Below are positions 55,056 through 64,000 of a DNA stretch of 64,000 nt, in pieces. The position numbers were made by a program, and so were the translations under genes. How positions within the stretch are numbered: the stretch's first letter is position 1; the number at the start of each line of letters is the position of its first letter. The notes beneath the pieces are model-generated. The model did not search any database and was not told the origin of the DNA. It saw nothing but the letters and a program-made list of their open reading frames with translations. Source of the DNA: Haloplanus salinarum (GTDB lineage Archaea > Halobacteriota > Halobacteria > Halobacteriales > Haloferacaceae); contig NZ_CP101823.1 in assembly GCF_024498175.1 (NCBI RefSeq), forward strand, positions 3,230,987 to 3,294,986, given 5' to 3'.

Positions 55056-55088
55056 ACCTCCGGGGTTGTAAAGTTAATTTTTATTAAA
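55056..55088 (-). promoter_or_regulatory. Promoter and SD-like site of the TPP-enzyme gene
   Basis: On the minus strand TTTAATAAAAATTAA (55074-55088) is a strong A/T-rich box. GGAGGT (55056-55061) stands 5 nt before GTG 55050, which decides that start. Confidence 0.55.
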
Positions 55089-55107
55089 GATAGGGACAGA
55101 TACCTAA

Positions 55108-56281
<1,174 letters not shown>

Positions 56282-56365
56282 GCGCGCGGCGGTTTCGTCG
56301 GCTCGACGACGTGTCTCGGGGCCGCCGTCGCAACCTACTAACCGTCCCCACCACTACGACGGCCG

Positions 56366-57787
56366 ATGGGTGCGCGACCGTTCGACGCGCTCGCCCGGGC
56401 CCTCGACCGCGCCGGGATCATCGACCCGCCGCGTCTCCGCGAGACGTTCGACCTCTCGTGGCCCCGGATCGTCACCGGACTGGCCATCCTGTCCAAATCC
56501 ACCGTGGATCTGGCGATGGTCGGCTGGGACGTGGGGACGGCGGCCGTCGCCGGTCTCGCCTTCGCCAACGTCTACTGGCAAGTGGGCAAGTACCTCGGCA
56601 TCGGCCTCGCGGGCGGGACGGTCACCCTCGTCTCGCAGGCCTACGGCGCCGGGGACTCGTCGCGGGCCAGCGCGACCGTCGCCGTCTCCCTCGCCGTCAC
56701 GCTCCTGATCGCGACGCCGATAGCGACCCTCTATGCCGCGTTCGCGCCCGAACTCGTGGCTGTCCTCGGCTCCGACCCCGAACCGCTGGGGCACGCGGCC
56801 ACCTACCTCGCCCTCGTCGCGCCGGCGCTCCTGTTCGAGTTCCCGAACCTGATCGCCAGCCGAACCTACGCGGGCGTCGGCGACACCGTGACGCCCATGC
56901 TGATCCGCGCGGGCGGTGCCCTGCTGAACATCGCCTTCTCGGCGACGCTGATCTTCGGGTACGGCCTCGGCGTCGCCGGCGCCGCCCTCGGCACCTCGCT
57001 CGCCACGGGCGTCGTCGCCCTCGTCTTCGCGTGGGGACTCGCCGGCCGGTCGTACGCCGGCCGCGGCGCGTGCCCCGTCGCCGTCACGCGCTCGACGCTC
57101 GGGTTCGACGGCTTCGCGGCCCTGACCCGCCGGCTGCTCTCGGTCTCCGCGCCACTGATGGCCCGCCGCACCGCCGAGATGCTCGTCGCCTTCCCGCTGG
57201 TCGCCATCGCGGCCACCTTCGGTCCCGCCGTCGTCGCCGCCTACGAGGTGGCCCGGCGGGTCCGAACCCTCCTCGACAGCTTCTCGTGGGGCTTCTCCAT
57301 CGCCGCGAGCACGCTCGTCGGCCAGCGCCTCGGCGCCGGCGACGCGGCCGACGCCGAAGCCTACGCCCGTGCCATCGTCCGCCTCTCGGCGACGGTGTAT
57401 CTCGTCGCCGGCACGCTCGTCTTCGCGCTCTCGGGGCACGTCGCCGGCCTGTTCGTCGACGACCCCGCCGTGATCGGCGTCGCCGGCCCCTTCGTCGCCG
57501 CCGCGGCCGTCAGCGTCGTCTTCCTCGGCGTCGACGGCTCCGCCACCGGAACCCTCCGGGGTGCGGGCGACACCCGCTACCCCTTCCTCGTCTCGCTGTT
57601 CGGCCGGTACGCCTGTGCGCTCCCGCTCGCGGCGCTCGGCCTCGTGACGCCCCTCGGCGCCGCCGCCCTACTCGGGGCGATGGTCGTCGAATCGGCGGTG
57701 CCCGCCGCCCTGAACGTCTCCCGCGTGCGGTCGAACCGCTGGAAGGCCGTCGGCCGGGCACACGTCGCCGCCGGCGCGAGCGACTAA
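56366..57787 (+). CDS. MATE-family multidrug/sodium-coupled efflux transporter
   Basis: 473 residues with about twelve transmembrane helices in two homologous halves. Half 1 has VGWDVGTAAVAGLAFANVYW and GGTVTLVSQAYGAGD; half 2 has STLVGQRLGAGDAADAEAYA. The Q-X2-GAG motifs at the start of cytoplasmic loops are characteristic. It exports organic cations in exchange for Na+ or H+; the substrate is unknown. Confidence 0.9.
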   Translation: MGARPFDALARALDRAGIIDPPRLRETFDLSWPRIVTGLAILSKSTVDLAMVGWDVGTAAVAGLAFANVYWQVGKYLGIGLAGGTVTLVSQAYGAGDSSRASATVAVSLAVTLLIATPIATLYAAFAPELVAVLGSDPEPLGHAATYLALVAPALLFEFPNLIASRTYAGVGDTVTPMLIRAGGALLNIAFSATLIFGYGLGVAGAALGTSLATGVVALVFAWGLAGRSYAGRGACPVAVTRSTLGFDGFAALTRRLLSVSAPLMARRTAEMLVAFPLVAIAATFGPAVVAAYEVARRVRTLLDSFSWGFSIAASTLVGQRLGAGDAADAEAYARAIVRLSATVYLVAGTLVFALSGHVAGLFVDDPAVIGVAGPFVAAAAVSVVFLGVDGSATGTLRGAGDTRYPFLVSLFGRYACALPLAALGLVTPLGAAALLGAMVVESAVPAALNVSRVRSNRWKAVGRAHVAAGASD

Positions 57788-57860
57788 CCCCGATCCGCGG
57801 CCCGTCGGCGACCCGGTCGACCAAGCCGTGCCGTTTTGTCGCTCCGCCCGTACTGTGGGT

Positions 57861-58892
57861 ATGACCGACATCGGCATCGTGGGCGCGGGCGCGGCCGCCG
57901 CGGCCGCCACCTACGTCATCGACGGCGCGCTCCCCGACGCATCGATCACCGTCTTCGAGAAGTCGGGCGGGCTCTGTGGCCGCGCGGCGACGCGCCGCCG
58001 CGGCGACGTGACCTACGACTACGGCGCCAACTACCTCAAGGACGACGACGACCGGGTGGTCGACCTCGTCTCCACCTTCGACGACGGTCTCGTGGAGGTC
58101 GCGGGCGATATCCACGTCTTCGACCGCTCGGGGACGGTGAGCGAGGGGCGCGACGCCGACGAGCGGAAGTGGACCTACCGGACCGGCCTGACCCGCCTGG
58201 CGAAACACCTCTTCGGCGCCACCGACGCGACGGTCCACCGGCGGACCCGGGTCGAACGGATCGCCCGATCCGACGGCGCGTGGACCCTCACTGACGACGA
58301 CGGCGGGACACGTGGCCCTTTCGACGTCCTCCTGTTGAACCCGCCCGCACCGCAGACGGCGACGCTCCTGGAGACGGCCGACTGGGACGCCGCGGCCCGG
58401 GACGACCTCCTCGCGGCGACCCGCGACGTTGACTACCGCACGGTGTGGACGGCCGTCCTCGGCTACCCCTTCGAACTCGACCGTCCGTACTACGCCCTCG
58501 TGAACACCGACAAGGAACACGACGTCGGGTGGGTCGCCCGCGAGGAGTGCAAACCCGGTCACGTCCCCGACGGCGAGTCGGTGCTGGTGGTGCAGGCGAA
58601 CCACGAGTGGTCCGTCGAGCGCTACGACGCGGATCCGGCGCGGAACGTCGCCGACCTGGCCGACCACGCGGCCGCCCTCCTCGACGACGAGCGCCTGGCC
58701 GACCCCGCGTGGACCGACCACCAAGGCTGGCGGTACGCCCTCCCCGAGTCGGGGCTCCGCCGTGGCGCCCGCACCCCCGCCGAGGACGCCGGCTGCTACG
58801 TCCTCGGCGACTGGGTCGCCGGCGAAGCCCGCCTCCACGCCGCCGTCCGGAACGGCCTCGACACCGGGGAACGGATCGTCCACGCGCGCTGA
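57861..58892 (+). CDS. Renalase-like FAD/NAD(P)-dependent oxidoreductase
   Basis: 343 residues. The N-terminal dinucleotide-binding loop GIVGAGAAAAAATYV is followed by FEKSGGLCGRAATRRR and a DYGANYL segment. The C-terminal LGDWVAGEARLHAAVRNGLDTGERIV closes the FAD site as in amine-oxidase-like flavoproteins. It resembles renalase-type enzymes. The substrate is unknown. Confidence 0.83.
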   Translation: MTDIGIVGAGAAAAAATYVIDGALPDASITVFEKSGGLCGRAATRRRGDVTYDYGANYLKDDDDRVVDLVSTFDDGLVEVAGDIHVFDRSGTVSEGRDADERKWTYRTGLTRLAKHLFGATDATVHRRTRVERIARSDGAWTLTDDDGGTRGPFDVLLLNPPAPQTATLLETADWDAAARDDLLAATRDVDYRTVWTAVLGYPFELDRPYYALVNTDKEHDVGWVAREECKPGHVPDGESVLVVQANHEWSVERYDADPARNVADLADHAAALLDDERLADPAWTDHQGWRYALPESGLRRGARTPAEDAGCYVLGDWVAGEARLHAAVRNGLDTGERIVHAR

Positions 58893-58941
58893 TCGCCCGC
58901 TCGCGCCGAACCGGCTGTCAATCAAATTACAAATAGATGTG

Positions 58942-58948
58942 TTTATAT
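58942..58948 (+). promoter_or_regulatory. TATA box of the surface glycoprotein gene
   Basis: TTTATAT lies about 25-31 nt before ATG 58973, matching leaderless haloarchaeal promoters and supporting this start. Confidence 0.6.
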
Positions 58949-58972
58949 TGTCGATGAGCCTACCGATCCCCG

Positions 58973-61498
58973 ATGGAACCCCCCGCAATCGCGACGGTCC
59001 TCGTGACGGCGTTCGTGGTGCTGTCGACGGTGGGCGTCGGCGTCGCCGTCGAGGGCACGGAGACGGCGGCGAACGTCCCGGACGCGGCGGCACAGATCAG
59101 CCAGACCGGCGGTGCGAGCGCGCTCGCCCCGCGCGGACGCTGGAACCCGGCGACGAGCCGCGGCGAGATCATCCTCGACGGCGGCAGCTACTACCGGGTC
59201 TACCAGGGCGAACGCGACGTGGATCGGTGGCGCCGCGCCAGCGACGACGCCGACGTGACGGGGGCGTCGTTGATCGGCGAGGGCGGGGCCGCCGAGGGGC
59301 AGGTTCTCGACCTCTCGGCGTCGATCCCCCGCAGCCAGCCGGTCGGCCGGTATTCGGACTCGGGGCTGTCGGCGCTGGTCGTCCAGCCGCGGGTCACGTC
59401 CCTCCGCGTACTCAATCGCCGGGGCGTCGAACTCGGTGCCGACGCGACCGTCCCGCGCGATAGCCGCCTCCTCCTCCGGGCCGACTGGAACTTCGCCGAG
59501 GCCGAGGACCTGCAGATCGATCTGGTCCGCGACGGCGTCCGCTACGAACGCGAGGCCCTGTCGACCGACGCGTCGAGCGAGCAACTGGCCGCCCTGCCCG
59601 ACGGGTTCGCGCGGGCGAATCTGGCCCGCGAGGTCCAGGGGTCGGGGACCACCGGTCGCCCGACCGCGGCGTGGCTATTCGACTGCTCCGACCTCGATTC
59701 CGGCACCTACACCCTGCGGGTCGAGGGCGTCGACGACCTCACCGAGGGGGCGGCCGCCCGGACGATGCGGGTTCGGATCGGCTCCGACGCGTCGCCGACC
59801 ATCGGCGTCGACGGTCGGACCGTCACGCGCGGGGAGTGGTCGCGGTACACGGTCTCGGGGGCCGAGCCGGGCGACTACCACGCCGTCTCCGTCGATCGGA
59901 GCCGGCTCCGGAGTTCGTCGACCGACCCCGCCGGGCTGTTCCGCTCCGTCGGCGACGTGGTGGCGACCGGGAGCACGAGTCGGGCGGTCTACGCGGTCCT
60001 CGAAATCCCCGAGAGCGGGCGGGCGGTGGGCGCCGTCGACACGGGACTGCTCGACACCGGGCGGACGTCCCTGCGGTTGCACCCGGCCCGGTCGAGTCGC
60101 GCCGACGCCGTCGCGAGCGTGGACAGCCAGCCGGACGGGGTCCGCGGGGTTACCGTCGACGTCGAACGGGGCGGCCTCTCGACGAACGTCGGGGACCTCA
60201 CCTACACCGTCGGCTCCGAAATCGACGTGCGCGGCACCGGCGAGGACGCGGACCGCGTAGCCCTGTACGTCCGCGACGGCGGCGACTGGTACCTCCTGAC
60301 GCTCGACGGCCGTGCGACGACGCGGGTCGACTCCGACGGCGTCTGGGAGGCGCGGCGGGTCGTCCTCTCGCGGGAGGGCGACGGCGGTCGGCTGTTGAGC
60401 ATCCCCGGCACCTACCGGCTGGCCGTCGTCGACGCCGACGCACTCGGGAGCGACCCGCCGCGACGGGTCTCCCGCTCCGAGTTCGACCGCCTCCGGAGCG
60501 TCCAGCGGAACATCCGCACCGTCGCGCCCGGCCTCGCCGCCCGGCCGATCACGCACGGCGGCGAAGTCGCCGACGTCGACGACGTGACCGTCCGCGGAAC
60601 CGCCGCCGGCGCCACCGAGGTCGCGGTCGTCCTCGTCGACGAGCGCGGCGGGATCCGCACCGAGCGGGTTCGCGTCGACCGCGATACGACCTTCGAGGTG
60701 ACGTTCGCGCCCGACGACCTGGAGCGTGGCCGCGTCACGGCGCTGATCGCGACCCCCGGCCGTGACGGCCGGTTCGGGAGCGGGAGCGTGCGCACGCCCG
60801 ACGGGACGTCGATCACCCTCGACTCCGTGGGCGACTTCCTGCGCTACGTCGAGTCACAGCGCGACCGGAGCCTGACCGGCCAGCAGGTCCTCGCCCGGAT
60901 CGACGGCCAGGTGCTGACCGTCGCCGGCGGCGACGACCTCGCAGTCCGGGAAACGTTCCGGCTGGCCGGTCCCCGGACGACGGTGACCGACGTGGTGCCG
61001 GCGTCCACCCCCGACGCGACCGGCGTCCTGGCCGTCCCACCCGGCGAGACGATGCTCGTCCGCGGGGCGACCAACCGGAACCCCGACGACGCCACCGTCG
61101 TCGTCGAGGTGACCGAGGGGCCGTCGGCGGCGTCGTTCCCGTTGGTGACTGCGCCGTCGTGGTCGGCCGACGGCGTCTGGACGGCGCGGCTGGCGGTGCC
61201 GAGCGACGCCACACCCGGCACGTACACCCTCGAGGTCGACGACGGCGAGAACACGTTCACTCGATCGGTGGTGGTGGGCCGGACGCGGACGCCGACCCCG
61301 ACGACGACCCCGACGGAACGCCCGACCGCCACCGCCACGGCGACGCCGACGGCGACCCCGACGGAACGCCCGACCGCCACTGCCACGGCGACGCCGACGG
61401 CGGCGCCGACGAGCGGCGACGGCTCCGGCTTCGGTCCGCTCGCGTTCGTGACCGCGCTCCTCGCGCTGGCCGCCGCCGCGGTAGCTCGCCGGCGCTGA
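58973..61498 (+). CDS. BGTF-type cell-surface glycoprotein with PGF-CTERM-like tail
   Basis: 841 residues. A signal peptide (about 1-26) is followed by repeated beta domains similar to haloarchaeal S-layer/BGTF surface proteins (LDGGSYYRVYQGERDVDRW; DLSASIPRSQPVGRYS; VTVRGTAAGATEVAVVLVDE). The C-terminus has a Thr/Pro stalk built from two copies of PTERPTATATATPTA. It ends GDGSGFGPLAFVTALLALAAAAVARRR, which is close to the PGF-CTERM signal. It is expected to be exported and lipid-anchored in the cell envelope. Confidence 0.85.
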   Translation: MEPPAIATVLVTAFVVLSTVGVGVAVEGTETAANVPDAAAQISQTGGASALAPRGRWNPATSRGEIILDGGSYYRVYQGERDVDRWRRASDDADVTGASLIGEGGAAEGQVLDLSASIPRSQPVGRYSDSGLSALVVQPRVTSLRVLNRRGVELGADATVPRDSRLLLRADWNFAEAEDLQIDLVRDGVRYEREALSTDASSEQLAALPDGFARANLAREVQGSGTTGRPTAAWLFDCSDLDSGTYTLRVEGVDDLTEGAAARTMRVRIGSDASPTIGVDGRTVTRGEWSRYTVSGAEPGDYHAVSVDRSRLRSSSTDPAGLFRSVGDVVATGSTSRAVYAVLEIPESGRAVGAVDTGLLDTGRTSLRLHPARSSRADAVASVDSQPDGVRGVTVDVERGGLSTNVGDLTYTVGSEIDVRGTGEDADRVALYVRDGGDWYLLTLDGRATTRVDSDGVWEARRVVLSREGDGGRLLSIPGTYRLAVVDADALGSDPPRRVSRSEFDRLRSVQRNIRTVAPGLAARPITHGGEVADVDDVTVRGTAAGATEVAVVLVDERGGIRTERVRVDRDTTFEVTFAPDDLERGRVTALIATPGRDGRFGSGSVRTPDGTSITLDSVGDFLRYVESQRDRSLTGQQVLARIDGQVLTVAGGDDLAVRETFRLAGPRTTVTDVVPASTPDATGVLAVPPGETMLVRGATNRNPDDATVVVEVTEGPSAASFPLVTAPSWSADGVWTARLAVPSDATPGTYTLEVDDGENTFTRSVVVGRTRTPTPTTTPTERPTATATATPTATPTERPTATATATPTAAPTSGDGSGFGPLAFVTALLALAAAAVARRR

Positions 61499-61511
61499 GC
61501 CGCCCCCGGCT

Positions 61512-61597
61512 CAGACGGATTACTGTAACTGTTCCACTGGCGGTTCGCCGGACCGTGGCGGCGAACTACCGGTGATGACTCACACGAAACCGTATCA
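61512..61597. repeat. Dispersed palindromic element, copy 3
   Basis: About 86 bp between the surface glycoprotein and MFS genes, with diverged arms (CACTGGCGGTTCG and CGAACTACCGGTG). Flanks ATTACTGTAACTGTTC and GATGACTCAC-AAACCGTATC match copy 2. On the minus strand the MFS stop TGA (61595-61597) forms TGATACGG. Relative to its neighbouring stop codon this copy is inverted compared with copies 1 and 2. Confidence 0.8.
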
Positions 61598-62776
61598 GGC
61601 CCCGCGGACCCCGGCCTCGACGTCGAACCGGCGGAACGCCGGCAGCGTCGCGGCCGCGAGTGCGATTTCGAGGCCGCCGACGACCAGGAACGCCGCCCGG
61701 TAGCCGTAGGCGTCGGCGACGAGGCCGCCCGCGACGATGCCGACGAGGAAGCCCACGCTCCCGGCGATGTTGAATCCGGCCATGGCGACGCCACGGTCCG
61801 CGGGGGCCGCGAGGTCCGTCACCAGCGCCAGCGTCGCCGGCACCATGAGCGCCCCGAGGACCCCCACGAGCACCATCCCCGCCTGGGCGGCCCGCAGGCT
61901 CGATACGGCGCCGACGAGGATCACTGCCCCGCCGTACAGCGTCGATCCCCCGACGATGGGCAGGGTCCGGCCGATCCGGTCCGAGACGACGCCGAAGGGG
62001 TACTGGAGCAGCGCGAAGGGGGCGAAAAACAGCGCGAGCGTCAGCCCCGTCGCGCCCGGACTCAGATCGAAGACGGACCGGAAATAGAGGGTGCCGACCA
62101 GCGAGAAGAAGCCGGCGGTGAGCCGGTCCGCGAAGCCGAAACAGTAGGGGAGCGCGAGCCGCGGCGTCCGGCGGAGGCCGGCGAACGGCGACTCCCGCTC
62201 CCCGGACGCGGGCGCCCGATCCACCACGAACGGCACACAGAGCGCGACCAAGAGGAAGACGCCGCTCGCGGCGTACAGGGGGACGAACGGCCCCAGTCCG
62301 TAGAGCGCGCCGCCGACGGGAGCGCCGGTGGCCGTCCCGAGGCCGATGGCGATGCCCGCCGCACCCATGTTGCGGCCGTGAGAGCCCTCCAGGTCCATCA
62401 GCATCGTCATCGACAGGGAGAAGGCGCCGACGACGGCCGCGCCCTGGAACGCCCGGAGTGCCAGTACGGCAGCGAACGAGAGGCCGAGGGCGCCCGGCAG
62501 GACCGCGAGCAGGGCGTAGCCGACGGCGCCGAGGGCCGCCCCCGCGGCCACGAAGGGGACCCGTCGACCCGCGGCGTCGCTCGCCATCCCCCAGGGGACC
62601 GCGAAGAGGACGAACGCCGCGAACTCGACGGCCAGAAACCACATGCTCGCGTCGAGGTCCGTCGTGGCGCCGAGCGCGCCGACGAGCGTGTCGATCCCCG
62701 GATAGAGGAGCACCTGGGCGAACAGGGTCGCGAACACGACGCCGGCGAGCGCGGCGCGACTGCGGATCCGGGACAC
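61595..62776 (-). CDS. Major facilitator superfamily transporter
   Basis: 393 residues from a GTG start, with about twelve transmembrane helices. The loop 2-3 motif appears as WGMASDAAGRRVPFV and its second-half equivalent as FGVVSDRIGRTLPIVGG. It resembles drug-efflux-type MFS permeases. The substrate is not known. Confidence 0.88.
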   Translation of the reverse strand: MSRIRSRAALAGVVFATLFAQVLLYPGIDTLVGALGATTDLDASMWFLAVEFAAFVLFAVPWGMASDAAGRRVPFVAAGAALGAVGYALLAVLPGALGLSFAAVLALRAFQGAAVVGAFSLSMTMLMDLEGSHGRNMGAAGIAIGLGTATGAPVGGALYGLGPFVPLYAASGVFLLVALCVPFVVDRAPASGERESPFAGLRRTPRLALPYCFGFADRLTAGFFSLVGTLYFRSVFDLSPGATGLTLALFFAPFALLQYPFGVVSDRIGRTLPIVGGSTLYGGAVILVGAVSSLRAAQAGMVLVGVLGALMVPATLALVTDLAAPADRGVAMAGFNIAGSVGFLVGIVAGGLVADAYGYRAAFLVVGGLEIALAAATLPAFRRFDVEAGVRGA

Positions 62777-62972
62777 GACTCTCCGTCGTCGGAACGCGGG
62801 CGTCCACCGTCTACTGTCTTTCGGGACGCCGACTTGCGACGAACTCTAGACGGAGTTCGGCCGGACCTTGAAAAACCCATTACCGGGTGGCTCCCCTCGA
62901 TCCGGATATGCTCCGACTCGCACGGACCGGTCCGCCAGGACTCGCGCCGACCGACCGCCCGGAGGTGTGCCG
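62777..62972. other. Intergenic region between divergent genes
   Basis: 196 bp with no gene. An SD-like GGAGGT at 62961-62966 serves the downstream gene. The stretch around 62863-62885 is the A/T-richest part (TTGAAAAACCCATTA) and may hold promoters. Confidence 0.45.
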
Positions 62973-64000
62973 GTGATCCCCGCCGCGTGGCGCACCCGCC
63001 TCCCCGCCGCCGCCGTCGCGCTGGCGAGCGGCGTCGCCGCCCTCGCCGGTTCGTACGCCGTCGTCGGCGGCGCGTCCACCTTCGTCGCGGCACCGGTCGC
63101 GAACCTGACCAACACGCTCGCCCCCGCGGCCCTCGTCACGTTCGCCATCACCGTCCTCGGCGACCTGGGGAGCGACTTGGCCTACGCGTCGGGACTGGCG
63201 GCGACGGCCGCCCTCCTCGGCGTCGTCGTCGCCGTCGGCCGGGCCGCCGCGACGTGGGCCGAACGCCCCCTGTTCGCGCCCGCCGCCGTCGGCGTCGCCG
63301 TCGGGGTCGTCGCCGCGGCGCTGACCGGAGCGGCCGACTCGGCGGTCGGCGCGGCCGTCGGCGCGGCGGTGGTGGCCACCGTCGCCGACTTCGGAGCCGG
63401 AACCGGGACCGGAGCCGCCGCGTCCCCCCCCGACGGCTCCCGACGCGCGCTCCTCTCGGGGGTCGCCGCCCTCGCCGTCGCCGCCGTCGGCGTCGGCGGC
63501 CGGCGGGCGTTCGCTCCCGCCGAGCCGGTTCCGACGAGGCCCGTCCCGGAGGACGTGGCCGCCCGCCTCGACGACGCCGCGGCGAAGTCCCTCGACGTCG
63601 AGGGGCTGGAACCGCTGGTCAGCGACAACTTCTACCAGGTCGACATCGCCAACGTCGACCCCGAGCCGTCCCGCGAGGACTGGTCGCTCCGGATCCACGG
63701 CGCCGTCGACGCGGAGACGACCTACGACTTCTCGGACGTCGAGGCGATGAACCACGACCACCGGTTCGTCTCGCTTCGCTGCGTGGGCGAGTCGCTCAAC
63801 GGCCGGAAACTCGACACCGCGCTCTGGACGGGCGTGCCCCTGATGGACTTACTCGACCCCGTCGACCTCCAGGGGGAGTACGTGATGCTCCGGGCGGCCG
63901 ACGGCTTCTACGAGGAGTTCCCCGTCGCGGCGCTCGAGGACGGCTTCCTCGCCGTCGGGATGAACGGCCAGCCGCTCCCCCGCGGCCACGGGGCGCCGGC
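62973..64000 (+). CDS. Membrane-fused molybdopterin-dependent oxidoreductase, N-terminal part (runs off the right edge)
   Basis: 342 complete codons are visible from GTG 62973, which follows GGAGGT by 6 nt. About five Ala/Val-rich transmembrane helices (residues 8-155) and a further hydrophobic segment (about 160-180) precede a sulphite-oxidase-type Moco domain. The Moco Cys is in FVSLRCVGESLNG, followed by WTGVPLMDLLDPVD. The family transfers electrons on the outer face of the membrane. The C-terminus lies outside the window. No stop codon exists within the window. Confidence 0.82.
   Translation, partial: MIPAAWRTRLPAAAVALASGVAALAGSYAVVGGASTFVAAPVANLTNTLAPAALVTFAITVLGDLGSDLAYASGLAATAALLGVVVAVGRAAATWAERPLFAPAAVGVAVGVVAAALTGAADSAVGAAVGAAVVATVADFGAGTGTGAAASPPDGSRRALLSGVAALAVAAVGVGGRRAFAPAEPVPTRPVPEDVAARLDDAAAKSLDVEGLEPLVSDNFYQVDIANVDPEPSREDWSLRIHGAVDAETTYDFSDVEAMNHDHRFVSLRCVGESLNGRKLDTALWTGVPLMDLLDPVDLQGEYVMLRAADGFYEEFPVAALEDGFLAVGMNGQPLPRGHGAP

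Overview
The window is chromosomal DNA of an extremely halophilic archaeon (class Halobacteria). The evidence is uniformly high GC with G/C at third codon positions, acidic proteins, A-type ATP synthase genes, ribosomal protein S6e, archaeal-type dUTPase, AlaX and NikR, many haloarchaea-only small proteins, surface proteins with PGF-CTERM-like tails, TATA boxes about 25-30 nt upstream of start codons (leaderless style), and a tRNA with a bulge-helix-bulge intron. The genus cannot be fixed from the sequence alone.

Layout. 1-7123 (minus): the A-type ATP synthase cluster, read H-I-K-E-C-F-A-B, with B running off the left edge. 7195-9047: two small membrane proteins, an 87-bp tandem repeat and a COG2108-type radical SAM protein. 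9115-23143: surface proteins (a tandem cadherin-like-repeat protein, a lipoprotein metzincin and a very long beta-helix protein). Between them lie an isochorismatase-family hydrolase, NikR, a two-domain halocyanin, AlaX, a methyltransferase, a beta-CASP RNase and a COG1497-type regulator. 23308-36346: a Zn/Cd-type P1B ATPase, S6e, UxuA-like dehydratase, DHH phosphoesterase, three universal stress proteins with a GNAT enzyme, dihydroorotase, a lipoate-ligase-like protein, an M23-like protein and a ParB-type HTH protein. 36422-37129: a lower-GC PD-(D/E)XK endonuclease gene, an intron-containing tRNA-Lys(UUU), and a duplicate of the tRNA 3' end. 37164-39342: a TasA-like secreted protein and a co-regulated partner. 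39404-52782: archaeal dUTPase, two full-length aconitases flanking a RimI/sensor-kinase/NUDIX/ABC-exporter stretch. 53085-64000: a TPP enzyme divergent from a D-2-hydroxyacid dehydrogenase, MATE and MFS transporters, a renalase-like flavoprotein, a BGTF-type surface glycoprotein, and the start of a membrane-fused molybdopterin oxidoreductase.

The most notable non-coding structure is a dispersed palindromic element of about 70-86 bp, present three times (4595-4665, 14570-14652, 61512-61597). In every copy the adjacent gene's TGA stop lies inside the element's conserved end. Other structural features are the 87-bp tandem repeat, which repeatedly duplicates the last ten codons and stop of the radical SAM gene, and the tRNA-Lys locus, with a 40-nt intron, a 23-bp direct duplication of its 3' end and a nearby PD-(D/E)XK nuclease that together suggest past integration. 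No rRNA, CRISPR array, complete insertion sequence or intact provirus was seen.
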